Part shown: positions 1 to 7,486 of the stretch, piece after piece
How the letters are laid out: each line of letters opens with the position of its first letter
How positions within the stretch are numbered: the first letter of the stretch is position 1
From: Bacillota bacterium
Lineage (GTDB): Bacteria > Bacillota_E > Symbiobacteriia > Symbiobacteriales > Symbiobacteriaceae
Direction: 5' to 3'
DNA: 26,680 nt
Assembly (NCBI GenBank): GCA_003242675.1
Contig: QGVE01000020.1
Span: forward strand, 1 to 26,680
The notes under the pieces: generated by a model
What the model was told of the DNA's origin: nothing
Seen by the model: the letters and a program-made list of their open reading frames with translations, nothing else
Databases searched by the model: none
Position numbers and translations under genes: made by a program

Positions 1-43
1 CCCCAATCTTCACCTTTCCTCTTCGGCGGCCCCCGCAGATGTG

Positions 44-430
44 TTAACAGGCCCGGGCCAGGCCCGCGCCGCCGATCCGGCCCGTGAGCCACCCGTACCG
101 CGCGGTCAGGCGCAGGTCGGCGCCGGCCACTGCGCCGCCGATCCGGCCGGTGATCTGGTCGCCGTCCACTGCGAGATCGATGTCCCAGCCGACGACCGCA
201 CCGCCCATCCGCCCGCGGCCCACGTTCCCGTTGATGGAGAAATACATGTCCTTGCCGTCCCACACGCCGCCCCAGCGGCCGCTGAGCACGCTGCCGTCGA
301 AGGAAAAGTTCACGTCCTTCCCAAACAAGGCGCCGCCGAAGCGGCCGGTCAGGTAGCCGTCCGCGTACGACACCCGGATGTCGTTGCCCACCACTGCGCC
401 GCCGATGCGCCCCTCAACCTTGCCTGCCAC
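44..430 (-). CDS. 22-residue tandem-repeat protein, function unknown
   Basis: I do not recognise this 128-residue protein. After a six-residue lead it is five exact 22-residue units (residues 7-28, 29-50, 51-72, 73-94, 95-116) and a partial sixth, with no insertions between them. Each unit starts GRxGG, has Gly at unit position 9 and usually Asp at 11, then alternating polar and hydrophobic residues and a Gly near position 18. This periodicity suggests a beta-solenoid or stacked beta-hairpins (inference). There is no signal peptide, transmembrane segment or cysteine-rich region. The GTG start at 430 is supported by AAGGAGG eight bases upstream. It lies downstream of prkA on the same strand, but a hairpin at 524-556 separates them. 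The regular repeats and the coding-like Shine-Dalgarno make it a real gene. A structural or spore-surface role is only a guess. Confidence 0.75.
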   Translation of the reverse strand: MAGKVEGRIGGAVVGNDIRVSYADGYLTGRFGGALFGKDVNFSFDGSVLSGRWGGVWDGKDMYFSINGNVGRGRMGGAVVGWDIDLAVDGDQITGRIGGAVAGADLRLTARYGWLTGRIGGAGLARAC

Positions 431-523
431 GTCTCACGCCTCCTTGCGCGCAGCGTTCTCATCTAAACAAGAGCAGCGCCCCCTCAAAGGACGTTCGCGC
501 CAGCGCCTGCGGTTTGCGCGAAA

Positions 524-556
524 GCGGGCACCCCCTGCCTGCACGGGGGTGCCCGC
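524..556 (-). terminator. Hairpin terminator after prkA
   Basis: A perfect 12-bp inverted repeat (GCGGGCACCCCC at 524-535 against 545-556) with a nine-base loop begins nine bases past the prkA stop. On the minus strand it is followed only by a short TTT run, so it is a plausible but weak intrinsic terminator. Confidence 0.6.
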
Positions 557-565
557 GTCCACTTC

Positions 566-2461
566 TCACCGGTTCAGCAGCGTGCCCACGTAGCGGATCA
601 GCTCGTTCGCGCAGACCTCGCAGTAGCCGTGCTCGTCGATCAGCCGCTGCACGACCTCGTTGATGCGCTTCTGCTGCTCCGGGTCCGGCGTGCGGGTCGA
701 CGTGGTGATCTTCACCACGTTCTTCATGTCGGCGAAGAGCTTCTTCTCAATCGCCTCCCGCAGCCGCTCGTGGCTGGTGTAGTCGAACTTCTGCCCCTTG
801 CGCGCCAGGGTGGAGATGCGGATCATGATCTCCTCCCGGAACGCCTTCTTGGCGTTCTCCGTGACGCCGATCTGCTCCTCGATGGAGCGCATCAGCTTCT
901 CGTCCGGGTCCACCTCCTCCTCGGTGATCGGGTCGATGAGCTTCTGCTTGTTCACGTAGGCCTCGACGTTGTCCAGGTAGTTGTTGAACACCGACCGGGC
1001 CGTCTCCTCGAAGGCGTAGATGAAGGCGCGCTGGATCTCGTTGCGGGCGATCTCGTCGTACTCCTTCCGGGCCTCGTAGATGAAGTTCAGGTACCGCTCC
1101 CTGTCCTCCCGGGTGATGCCGGTGTGCTGCTCGAAGCCGTCCTTCAGGGCGCGCAGGGCATCCAGCGGGTTGATGCAGGTCACGTCCTCCTTGACCAGGG
1201 CGCTGGAGAGCCGGTTGATGATGTACCGGGGCGAGATGCCCACCATACCCTCCCGCGGCGCCTCCTCCTGCAGCTCCCGGATGTCCTTCTGGGTGAAGCC
1301 CTCCACGGACTCGCCGTTGTACAGCTTCACCTTCTTGATCAGGCTGAGCCCAGCCTTCTTCGAGGGCTCCAGCCGGGTCAGGATGGCGAACAGGGAGGCG
1401 ATGCGCAGCGTGTGCGGCGCGATGTGGATGCCCTTGAGCCCGGATTCCTTGATCAGCTTCTCGTAGATCTTGACCTCGTCGTCGACCCGCAGGTTGTAGG
1501 GCACCCGGACCAGGATGATGCGGTCCTTCAGCGCTTCGTTTTTCTTATTGCTTACAAACGCGTTGAACTCGTTCTCGTTGGTGTGACTGACGATCACCTC
1601 ATCGGCGTAGATCATGGCAAACCGGCCCGTCTTGATCGACTGCTCCTGGCTCAGCGTGAGCAGGCCGTAGAGGAACTTCTCGTCGCACTTCAGCATCTCA
1701 ATGAACTCCATGAGGCCCCGGTTCGCGACGTTCAGCTCGCCATCGAACCGATAGGCCCGGGGATCGGACTCGGTGCCATACTGCCCGATCGTGGAGAGGT
1801 CGACCGAACCGGTCAGCTCGGATATGTCCTGGCTCTTCGGGTCCGATGGCGTGAAGGTGCCGATGCCCACCCGGTTCTTCTCCGAGAAGGAGATGCGCTG
1901 CACGATCACGTCCTCGACCCGCCCACCGTACTTCTCCTGCACCATCACCCGGCACGCGGGGCACAGGTCCCCCTCAATGTAAATGCCGTACTCCTTGCGG
2001 ATCTCGTCCCGGAGCTCGTGGGGGATCAGGTGCAGCGGCTCCTCGTGCATCGGGCAGCCTTTGATGGCATAGATCGCCCCCTCCTCGGTGCGGGTCCAGC
2101 GCTCCAGGCCGCGCTTCAGCAGCGACACGATGGTCGACTTGCCGCCGCCCACCGGCCCCATCAGGAGCAGGATGCGCTTGCGCACCTCCAGCCGCTTGGC
2201 TGCCGAGCGGAAGTACTCCACCAGCTGCTCCAGCGGCTTCTCGAGGCCGAAGATCTCATCGCTGAAGAACTTGTAGATCGTCCGGCCGTCCGGGGTCTTC
2301 TCGACGCCAGCCGTCATGATCATGTTGTAAACCCGCGCGTGCGCCAGGTCGGCCACTGCGGGATTGCGCTTGACGATCTCGAAATAGTCCAGGAAGGTGC
2401 CTTCCCAGGCCAGGCGCTGCTCTTCGAGCCTGTGCTGCTCCAGCCGTTCCTTCAGGTTCAC
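566..2461 (-). CDS. prkA: PrkA family serine protein kinase (sporulation)
   Basis: PrkA is a cytoplasmic AAA-type Ser/Thr protein kinase, expressed in the mother cell under sigma-E in Bacillus subtilis. The product is 631 residues, which I recall as the B. subtilis PrkA length. The N-terminus (QRLAWEGTFLDYFEIV) matches the family. A Walker A motif GPVGGGKST lies at residues 102-110, followed by the AAA region and the C-terminal PrkA domain that ends near a Cys pair (YCEVCANEL). I chose the GTG at 2461 because AGGAGGG lies six bases upstream and it gives the family-like N-terminus. A TTG at 2497 would add 12 unrelated residues and has no Shine-Dalgarno. In many sporeformers prkA is followed by yhbH and spoVR-type genes. 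Here neither is adjacent, and a repeat protein follows after a terminator. Confidence 0.96.
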   Translation of the reverse strand: MNLKERLEQHRLEEQRLAWEGTFLDYFEIVKRNPAVADLAHARVYNMIMTAGVEKTPDGRTIYKFFSDEIFGLEKPLEQLVEYFRSAAKRLEVRKRILLLMGPVGGGKSTIVSLLKRGLERWTRTEEGAIYAIKGCPMHEEPLHLIPHELRDEIRKEYGIYIEGDLCPACRVMVQEKYGGRVEDVIVQRISFSEKNRVGIGTFTPSDPKSQDISELTGSVDLSTIGQYGTESDPRAYRFDGELNVANRGLMEFIEMLKCDEKFLYGLLTLSQEQSIKTGRFAMIYADEVIVSHTNENEFNAFVSNKKNEALKDRIILVRVPYNLRVDDEVKIYEKLIKESGLKGIHIAPHTLRIASLFAILTRLEPSKKAGLSLIKKVKLYNGESVEGFTQKDIRELQEEAPREGMVGISPRYIINRLSSALVKEDVTCINPLDALRALKDGFEQHTGITREDRERYLNFIYEARKEYDEIARNEIQRAFIYAFEETARSVFNNYLDNVEAYVNKQKLIDPITEEEVDPDEKLMRSIEEQIGVTENAKKAFREEIMIRISTLARKGQKFDYTSHERLREAIEKKLFADMKNVVKITTSTRTPDPEQQKRINEVVQRLIDEHGYCEVCANELIRYVGTLLNR

Positions 2462-2509
2462 GGGGACCCTCCTCTCCACACGCCCGCGTCCTGCCAACGG
2501 TTGGGATAA

Positions 2510-2540
2510 AGTATATGAGCGAGGGCCTGGCCCGTGTCAC
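2510..2540 (-). promoter_or_regulatory. Candidate prkA promoter
   Basis: On the minus strand, GTGACA (2535-2540) and TATACT (2510-2515) are each one base off the sigma-A consensus, but the spacer is 19 bases, which is long. The overlapping CATATACT (2510-2517) matches a sigma-E-type -10 (CATACAnT) at all but one position, which would suit a mother-cell gene. No convincing sigma-E -35 is visible. The sigma class is undecided. Confidence 0.35.
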
Positions 2541-2573
2541 GCAAAACACGGCAAGCGGGCGCCGGATGAATCA

Positions 2574-2610
2574 AACCCCGCGAGCGGGCTCGTCGGCCCG
2601 CCGCGGGGTT
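2574..2610 (-). terminator. Hairpin terminator after HAD phosphatase
   Basis: A long inverted repeat (arms 2574-2589 and 2596-2610, one bulged A at 2583, six-base loop) lies 19 bases past the HAD gene stop on the minus strand. The sequence after it reads TTTGATTC, a weak T-tract. It separates the HAD gene from prkA. Confidence 0.6.
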
Positions 2611-2629
2611 GCCCGATCTTGGCAGACTT

Positions 2630-3406
2630 CTAATCCTCAATCAGTCCGCGCACGCTCTCCAGCACGTAGTCCGGTTTCCAGGGGGAACTCTCCACCTGCT
2701 CCCGGCGGGTGATGCCGGTCAGCACCAGGGCCGTGGCCATGCCGGCCTCCCGCCCCATGCGCATGTCCGTCTCCAGCCGGTCGCCGACCATGATGCACTG
2801 GTCCGGGGTGAGGCCCAGCAGGTTCATCGCCTCCTGGACCGTGATGGGCGAGGGCTTGCCCGTGATGAGCTCCACCTTCTTGCCCGTGACCCCCTCCACC
2901 GCGCCGATCATCCCGCCCGCGTCGGCCACCTCGCCGCCGGGAACCGGGCAGGTGCGGTCGGGGTGCGTGGCGATGAACCGCGCGCCGTTGCGGATGGCCT
3001 GCAGGGCGTCGTTCAGCTTCTTGTACGTGAACTGCCGGTCCCAGGACACCACCACGTACTCGCAGTCCAGCGGGTCGGTGACCAGCCGGATGCCCCGCTT
3101 GCGCAGCTCCTCCGCCAGCGGCTCCTCCCCGATCAGGTACACCCGCGCCCCCGGCGCCGTCCGGCTCAGGTAGCGCGCCATGACGATCGCCGAGGTGAGC
3201 ACCTCCTCCACCGCCGCCTGGATCCCCAGGCGGTTCAGCTTCGCCGCGTAGCTCGCCGCCGGCTCGATGGGCTTGTTGGAGAGAAAGGCGATCCTCGCGC
3301 CGCGGCGGCGCAGCTCGGCCAGGGTCTCCGGGGCCCCGGGGATGACGTGGTCTCCCAGGTACAGGGTGCCGTCCAGGTCAAAGATGTAGCCTGCAAACTG
3401 CCTCAA
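2630..3406 (-). CDS. HAD-superfamily phosphatase, NagD/PNPase type
   Basis: This is a 258-residue cytoplasmic hydrolase predicted to dephosphorylate small phosphoesters through an aspartyl-phosphate intermediate. All four HAD motifs are visible: DLDGT at residues 10-14 (nucleophile Asp10, acid/base Asp12), LSNK at 42-45, Lys184 in ITGKPSP, and GDRLETD at 208-214. The large region between motifs II and III is a C2-type cap, as in NagD, AraL and 4-nitrophenylphosphatase. The substrate cannot be read from sequence. The TTG start is preceded by AGGGGG at eight bases. It is divergent from UDP-glucose dehydrogenase and appears to be a single-gene unit with its own terminator. Confidence 0.9.
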   Translation of the reverse strand: MRQFAGYIFDLDGTLYLGDHVIPGAPETLAELRRRGARIAFLSNKPIEPAASYAAKLNRLGIQAAVEEVLTSAIVMARYLSRTAPGARVYLIGEEPLAEELRKRGIRLVTDPLDCEYVVVSWDRQFTYKKLNDALQAIRNGARFIATHPDRTCPVPGGEVADAGGMIGAVEGVTGKKVELITGKPSPITVQEAMNLLGLTPDQCIMVGDRLETDMRMGREAGMATALVLTGITRREQVESSPWKPDYVLESVRGLIED

Positions 3407-3478
3407 CCAGTGTTACCCCCTGTGCACGCAAGGCTCCGCATGACCACAGGTTCGCTAAGGCCGGTGGAACTCCTGCGC

Positions 3479-3487
3479 CATAAGATG
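3479..3487 (+). promoter_or_regulatory. CATAnnnTG -10-like element before UDP-glucose dehydrogenase
   Basis: CATAAGATG resembles the sigma-K -10 (CATAnnnTA) and matches elements before four other island genes. No AC dinucleotide lies 16-17 bases upstream. Transcription starting about seven bases downstream would fall near 3494 and favour the TTG start at 3516 over the ATG at 3495. Confidence 0.35.
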
Positions 3488-3515
3488 AACCATCATGCTA
3501 CCGGGGGGAAGAGCA

Positions 3516-4811
3516 TTGCCCATTGCCGTGGCCGGGGCAGGCTACGTGGGGCTGACCACGGCCGCCTGCCTCTGCGAACTGGGTCACGAGGTCGTGCTCG
3601 TGGAGATCGACGGTGTGCGCGCGGCCCGCCTGCAGAGGGGCGAGTGCCCCTTCTACGAACCGGGCATGGAGGTCCTCCTGCAGCGCCACCTGGGCCGCGC
3701 CCTGACGGTCACGACGGCCCTGGAGGAGGCCGTGAGCCGGGCCGGAATGCTGATCACCTGCGTCGGCACCCCGCCGTCGGCCTCCGGCGCCCCGGACCTC
3801 CGCTCTCTCTGGCGGCTGCTGGACGACCTGCGGGAGAGCCGCCCGGCCGGGCCCTTCACCGTCGTCATCAAGTCGACCGTGCCGCCGGGCACCGGCCGCC
3901 GGGCACAAGGCCGGCTGGGCCCCGGCTTTCTCGTGGTCTCCAACCCCGAATTCCTGCGGGAGGGGACCGCCATCCACGACTTCTTCCACCCCGACCGGAT
4001 CGTGGTCGGGTCCGCGTCGCCCGACGCCGCCCGGCAGGTGGCCGCCCTCTACCGGGGCATCGACGCCCCTGTGGTGACCACCGGCTGGGAGGAGGCGGAG
4101 CTGATCAAGTACGCCAGCAACGCGTTCCTGGCGGTAAAGCTCTCCTTCGCCAACGAGGTGGCCGCCCTGGCGGAGGCCCTCGGGGCCGACGGTCTGGCCG
4201 TGCTGAAGGGCGTGGGGCTGGACCAGCGCATCGGCGGCCACTTCCTCGCCCCCGGCCCCGGGTACGGGGGCTCCTGCCTGCCCAAGGACCTGGACGGCCT
4301 GCTCTGGGCGGCCCGCCGCCGGCGGGTGCGGCTGGACCTGCTTCCCGCGGCCCGCCGGGCGAACCACCGGCAGCGGGAGCGGGTGCTGGCGAAGCTGGGG
4401 CCGGTCCAGGGCCGGCGCATCGCGGTCTGGGGCCTCGCCTTCAAGGCCGGCACCGACGACGTGCGGGAGTCCCCGGCCCTCGCCATCGTCCCGGCCCTGC
4501 TGGCGGAAGGGGCCCAAGTCGCGGCCCACGACCCCCAGGCCCTAAGGACCTTCGCAGCGGCGCTGGCCGGCCGGCCGGGCGGCCTGCCGCCGGGGCTGGA
4601 GCTGGTCGGGGAACCCTGGGATGCGGCCCGCGGGGCCGACGCGCTGCTGGTGCTGACGGAGTGGCCGGAGTACAGAGCTGCTCCGCCGGAAGAGATCCGG
4701 GCGGCCCTGGCCGGCGATCTGGTCGTCGACGCCCGGAACCTGTTCGACCCCGCCGCCATGGCGGCCGCCGGGCTGCGCTATCGCGGGGTCGGCCGCGCCG
4801 GCGATCGCTGA
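3516..4811 (+). CDS. UDP-glucose 6-dehydrogenase
   Basis: It oxidises UDP-glucose to UDP-glucuronate with two NAD+. The product is 431 residues. It has an N-terminal Rossmann motif GAGYVGL (residues 7-13), the substrate-loop motif SNPEFLREGTA, the Lys-Ala-Asn-rich central helix (LIKYASNAFLAVKLSF), and the catalytic-cysteine motif GPGYGGSCLPKD with Cys254. The C-terminal UDP-binding domain carries AFKAGTDDVRESPA. The TTG at 3516 gives MPIAVAGAGYVGL, the usual family N-terminus, and follows GGGGGGAAG. An ATG at 3495 would add seven residues but has no Shine-Dalgarno and lies too close to the candidate -10. The gene is convergent with the acidic protein. It probably supplies UDP-glucuronate to the nearby glycan genes (inference). 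The TuaD-type role in teichuronic acid is the known Bacillus parallel. Confidence 0.93.
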   Translation: MPIAVAGAGYVGLTTAACLCELGHEVVLVEIDGVRAARLQRGECPFYEPGMEVLLQRHLGRALTVTTALEEAVSRAGMLITCVGTPPSASGAPDLRSLWRLLDDLRESRPAGPFTVVIKSTVPPGTGRRAQGRLGPGFLVVSNPEFLREGTAIHDFFHPDRIVVGSASPDAARQVAALYRGIDAPVVTTGWEEAELIKYASNAFLAVKLSFANEVAALAEALGADGLAVLKGVGLDQRIGGHFLAPGPGYGGSCLPKDLDGLLWAARRRRVRLDLLPAARRANHRQRERVLAKLGPVQGRRIAVWGLAFKAGTDDVRESPALAIVPALLAEGAQVAAHDPQALRTFAAALAGRPGGLPPGLELVGEPWDAARGADALLVLTEWPEYRAAPPEEIRAALAGDLVVDARNLFDPAAMAAAGLRYRGVGRAGDR

Positions 4812-4848
4812 GACCCGGCCACCGCGCCGCCAGAAGCACAAGAGTTCC

Positions 4849-4884
4849 GGGCTGTCCGGCGCCGTTGGGGTCGCCGGACAGCCC
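4849..4884. terminator. Bidirectional terminator hairpin between convergent genes
   Basis: A perfect 13-bp inverted repeat (GGGCTGTCCGGCG at 4849-4861 against 4872-4884) with a ten-base loop lies between the convergent UDP-glucose dehydrogenase and the acidic protein gene. TTCT follows on the plus strand and CTCTT on the minus strand, so it could serve both genes. Confidence 0.65.
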
Positions 4885-4901
4885 CTTCTGATTCATCAAC
4901 C

Positions 4902-5279
4902 CTACTCGTCGCCGCCGGAGCCCTCATCTTCCTCCCCGTCGGCCTGGACGCCCGTGGCGCCGCCGTCGGCCTCGTCGCCGGAGTCCTCGCTTTCGCCCCC
5001 GGAGTCGCCGCCAGAAGCGCCGGCATCCTCTTCGTCCCCGGAGCCGTCTCCGCCGGCCGCCTCCACGTCCACCCCGGACCCGTCGTCCGCGCCGGAGCCC
5101 GACCCGTCGCCGGAGCCGCTGCCCGAGCCACTGCCGTCGCCGGCGTCCTCCCCGCCATCGCCGGTCGCCTGCAGGAGGTGCGCGATGGCCGGCTCCTCCG
5201 CATAGAGTGATTCCATATCCCGCTTCTCCTGCTCTGCCAGCTGCTGCAGGCGCTCGAACAGATCACCGGGCTGAACCAT
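4902..5279 (-). CDS. Acidic Ser/Gly-rich small protein, possible CotH substrate
   Basis: I do not recognise a family. This 125-residue product has a helical, charged N-terminal part (residues 1-38, with PGDLFERLQQLAEQEKRDM) and an 85-residue tail made almost only of Gly, Ser, Asp, Glu and Ala with runs of SG and DGSG. It has no signal peptide. The ATG at 5279 is chosen because GGAGGG lies eight bases upstream. The longer open frame to 5618 overlaps the divergent cotH gene and is composition-driven. The gene lies head-to-head with the CotH-type kinase. In B. subtilis cotH is divergent from cotG, whose Ser-rich product CotH phosphorylates, so a substrate role is a reasonable hypothesis. Against it, CotG and CotB tails are basic while this tail is acidic. 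Confidence 0.75.
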   Translation of the reverse strand: MVQPGDLFERLQQLAEQEKRDMESLYAEEPAIAHLLQATGDGGEDAGDGSGSGSGSGDGSGSGADDGSGVDVEAAGGDGSGDEEDAGASGGDSGGESEDSGDEADGGATGVQADGEEDEGSGGDE

Positions 5280-5331
5280 ATTCGCATCCCTCCACCGCAG
5301 CGTGCGGTTTCCTGCTGCAAGCCTGACGCTC

Positions 5332-5359
5332 CATCCTATGTCAGCCCGCCGCGTTATGT
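5332..5359 (-). promoter_or_regulatory. Sigma-K-like promoter for the acidic protein gene
   Basis: On the minus strand an AC dinucleotide (5358-5359), a 17-base spacer and CATAGGATG (5332-5340) fit the sigma-K pattern AC-N16/17-CATAnnnTA at all but the last base. The leader would be about 45 bases and include the GGAGGG Shine-Dalgarno. Confidence 0.45.
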
Positions 5360-5393
5360 CACCTCTGCCCGGCTGCTGCGAGGGGAGTGAACC

Positions 5394-6458
5394 ATGGACT
5401 TCTGCGCTCTTGCGCTGGGGCCGGAGCCCTGGCCCCGGCTGGCAGAGGGCAGCCTCACCGGCACGCTCCGCTGGAACGACGGGCCGGAACTGCCGGTCTC
5501 CGTGCGCATCCGCGGCGCCCATTCCCGCAAGTTCCCCAAGCGGTCCCTGCAGGTCACCCTGCGCGGGGCGCGCCTTCCCGACGAGCCCCCGGCCGGCCAC
5601 ACGGTGCGCCGGATCCACCTGAATGCCGACTTCGTCGACCCCACCCTGCTCAGGTCGGCGCTCTCCTACACCCTATTTCCGCTGCTGGGGGTGGACGCCC
5701 CCCGGTGGCGGCACGTCCTGCTCACGGTCAGCGGCGAGCCAGCGGGCCTCTACGTCGCGCTGGAGTCCGTGGACCGCGACTTCTGCCGCCGGCGGGGCTG
5801 GGCGCCCGGCCCCATCTTCTATGCCATCAACCGCAACGCCAACTTCGGCTTGATCAGCCCCTTCACCGGCACCCTGAAGGAGCCCCTGGAGCGGGGCTAC
5901 CAGCCGGTGGACGGGGCGGACCCGGCGCCCATCCGGGAGATGCTCATGGAACTCAACCTGGCGGACGACGCCTCGGTGCTGCGGGTGGCCCACCGCTGGT
6001 TCGATCTCGACCGCTACCTCCACTGGGTGATCGGCGCGGTCTTCGTCGGCAACCGCGACGGCTTCGTGCACAACTACGCCCTCTACCTGGAGCCCCGCGA
6101 GCGGCGGTTCCGCATCATCCCGTGGGACTACGACGCGACCTGGGGCATCGACATCCACGGGCGGCCCGCCCGGCTGGACCGGGTGCCCGTGACCGGCTGG
6201 AACAAGCTCTCGCACCGGCTCTTCGCGCATCCGGAAGGGCGTCGCCGCTTCCGTCTGGCCTTCCTCCGGGCCCTCGACGGCCCCCTCGCCCCCCACAGCG
6301 TGCTGCCGCTCATCGAGCGGCTGGCGGCCCAGGTGGAGCCCTGGCGGGAGCAGGATCCGTACCTGCGCCAGGCCGACTTCCCCCAGGAGGTGGAGCGGCT
6401 GCGCCGCTGGGCCGTCGACCGGCGGAACCTGCTGCTCCGGGAACTGGCCTCGCTGTGA
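5394..6458 (+). CDS. cotH: CotH-type spore coat protein kinase
   Basis: CotH proteins are atypical protein kinases that phosphorylate serines in spore coat proteins such as CotB and CotG. The product is 354 residues, close to the Bacillus CotH length. Family motifs seen are RIRGAHSRKFPKRS (residues 38-51), the N-terminal basic motif, then VGNRDGFVHNYALY (Asn220, Asp222, Asn227) and IIPWDYDATWG (Asp245, Asp247), the catalytic and metal-binding block. There is no signal peptide, as expected for a mother-cell coat protein. The ATG at 5394 has GGGGAG six bases upstream. It is divergent from the acidic Ser/Gly protein and convergent with the CotE-like gene. No clear promoter was seen in the 114-base shared intergenic region on this strand. 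Confidence 0.9.
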   Translation: MDFCALALGPEPWPRLAEGSLTGTLRWNDGPELPVSVRIRGAHSRKFPKRSLQVTLRGARLPDEPPAGHTVRRIHLNADFVDPTLLRSALSYTLFPLLGVDAPRWRHVLLTVSGEPAGLYVALESVDRDFCRRRGWAPGPIFYAINRNANFGLISPFTGTLKEPLERGYQPVDGADPAPIREMLMELNLADDASVLRVAHRWFDLDRYLHWVIGAVFVGNRDGFVHNYALYLEPRERRFRIIPWDYDATWGIDIHGRPARLDRVPVTGWNKLSHRLFAHPEGRRRFRLAFLRALDGPLAPHSVLPLIERLAAQVEPWREQDPYLRQADFPQEVERLRRWAVDRRNLLLRELASL

Positions 6459-6470
6459 GCACATAAAGCC

Positions 6471-6530
6471 GAGGGGCTACCCTCCGCCACCCTGGGTGAA
6501 TCCCCACCCACGATGACGGGGGTAGCCCTC
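6471..6530. terminator. Branched hairpin between convergent cotH and CotE-like gene
   Basis: GGGCTACCC (6474-6482) pairs with GGGTAGCCC (6520-6528), extended by GAG/CTC with a bulge. An internal hairpin TGGGTG/CACCCA is nested inside. It occupies most of the gap between the convergent genes. On the minus strand it is followed by CGGCTTTATG, a weak T-tract. A terminator role is inferred. Confidence 0.5.
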
Positions 6531-6539
6531 CCGCGCCGC

Positions 6540-7403
6540 TCACTGGATGATGGAGATCCGGACGTTCGACGGCCCCCGGAACCGTGCGACCGCGGCCCGG
6601 GTGCGGCGGGCATCCCGGTCGGACGCGCCGGACGCCGATACCACGTAGGCCATCTCGGCGGAACCGCCCCCGGCGGCTGCTTTCGCCTCGAGCCTCTCGC
6701 CCTCTTCGCCGCCCGTTTCCGTTCCGTCCGCCCGGTCCGCGTCGCCGGTAGGCTCCGCCTCGGCCCAGGGCTCCGCATCCGCCCAAGGGGCGGGCTCCGC
6801 CCATGGGTCGGGTTCCTTCCAGGACTCGGGCTCCGTCCAGGTTTCGGGCTCCGCCCACGCCTCCGCTCCGGGCTCCGGCTCGCCGTCGGTGGTCAGCTCC
6901 TCCACGCTGAGGGACGAGTCGCTGGTGCCCGAATCAAAGGCGTCCTCGTCCGGCAAGACGCCATCCTCCAGATCGAAGGCCTTCACCCAGAGCCGGGCCA
7001 CCCCCACGGCCTCCAGGGCGATATGCATCTCCAGGGTCAGGTGGAACAGCCCCTCGCGCACCTCCGCCTCCAGGCAGCGGGCGCCCCGCAGCAGGCGGCC
7101 GGTGGTCTCGGTCTCGCCGACGACCCGGGCCACCAGGGGCACGTCCGCGGGCTCCGTATGTGCACAGGCAATGCGCTCCACCCGGGTCTCGTCGCCGGTG
7201 CTGCACCAGACCTCGCAGACGGCGCTGAGCACCACCTGCGGGCCGCTGGGACCCTCTTCGAGGTGCAGCTGCGGTTGGCTGACGTGGACCCCGAGCACGC
7301 AGTCCGCGCCGTCAGCCGGGGCCGTCTGCGTCCAGACGACCCGGCGGTCGCACCGGCCCACGACGGCACGGGTCAAGATCTCCTGCAGCCGAATGCTGGA
7401 CAA
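6540..7403 (-). CDS. cotE: CotE-like spore coat morphogenetic protein with Trp-Glu-Pro repeat tail
   Basis: CotE directs outer spore coat assembly around the forespore. Residues 5-153 resemble Bacillus CotE as I recall it: LQEILTRAVVGRC at the start, the VLG turn near residue 37, VWCSTGDETRVERIA near 65-79 (CotE has VWYSYADNTKTEVVTE), and a final strand pair LEAEVREG...VARLWVKAF. Bacillus CotE is about 181 residues with an acidic tail. This one has 287, with an acidic tail from about 155 carrying six hexads of form xWxEPx (Trp183, 189, 195, 201, 207, 213) and then a basic end segment ending VRISIIQ. The TTG start follows GAGGAGG by seven bases. It is the last gene of the minus-strand coat cluster, 83 bases after the epimerase. 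A shorter paralogue lies at 13153-13590. Assignment is from remembered similarity and needs a profile search. Confidence 0.75.
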   Translation of the reverse strand: MSSIRLQEILTRAVVGRCDRRVVWTQTAPADGADCVLGVHVSQPQLHLEEGPSGPQVVLSAVCEVWCSTGDETRVERIACAHTEPADVPLVARVVGETETTGRLLRGARCLEAEVREGLFHLTLEMHIALEAVGVARLWVKAFDLEDGVLPDEDAFDSGTSDSSLSVEELTTDGEPEPGAEAWAEPETWTEPESWKEPDPWAEPAPWADAEPWAEAEPTGDADRADGTETGGEEGERLEAKAAAGGGSAEMAYVVSASGASDRDARRTRAAVARFRGPSNVRISIIQ

Positions 7404-7435
7404 GGGCCATCCTCCTCGGGGCTTTGGTCTCGTAT

Positions 7436-7444
7436 CAGCCTATG
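7436..7444 (-). promoter_or_regulatory. CATAnnnTG -10-like element before CotE-like gene
   Basis: CATAGGCTG on the minus strand lies 33 bases from the start codon and upstream of GAGGAGG. The dinucleotide 17 bases upstream is GC rather than AC, so only the -10 half matches sigma-K. Confidence 0.3.
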
Positions 7445-7486
7445 CCCGCCCTCTGCCATCTGCTCCCGCGCAGCGGGCGAGCCCCG

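Noticed and set aside
629..2509. Long plus-strand open frame opposite prkA
   Set aside because: It is a shadow of a GC-rich gene with strong third-position bias; the minus frame encodes a full PrkA with a Shine-Dalgarno.
2609..4891. Plus-strand open frame across the HAD gene and UDP-glucose dehydrogenase
   Set aside because: It is out of frame with both recognised genes and has Arg/Gly/Pro-rich composition.
4940..5160. GC-rich Gly/Ser codon runs taken as a DNA repeat array or CRISPR
   Set aside because: The units are irregular, without constant spacers or repeats; they are explained by a low-complexity coding tail.
5280..5618. Longer start for the acidic Ser/Gly protein
   Set aside because: It overlaps cotH on the opposite strand and lacks a Shine-Dalgarno, whereas the ATG at 5279 has GGAGGG.
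7440..7486. Small hairpin between the epimerase and CotE-like gene
   Set aside because: It has a stem with a bulge, a three-base loop and no T-tract; too weak to call a terminator.
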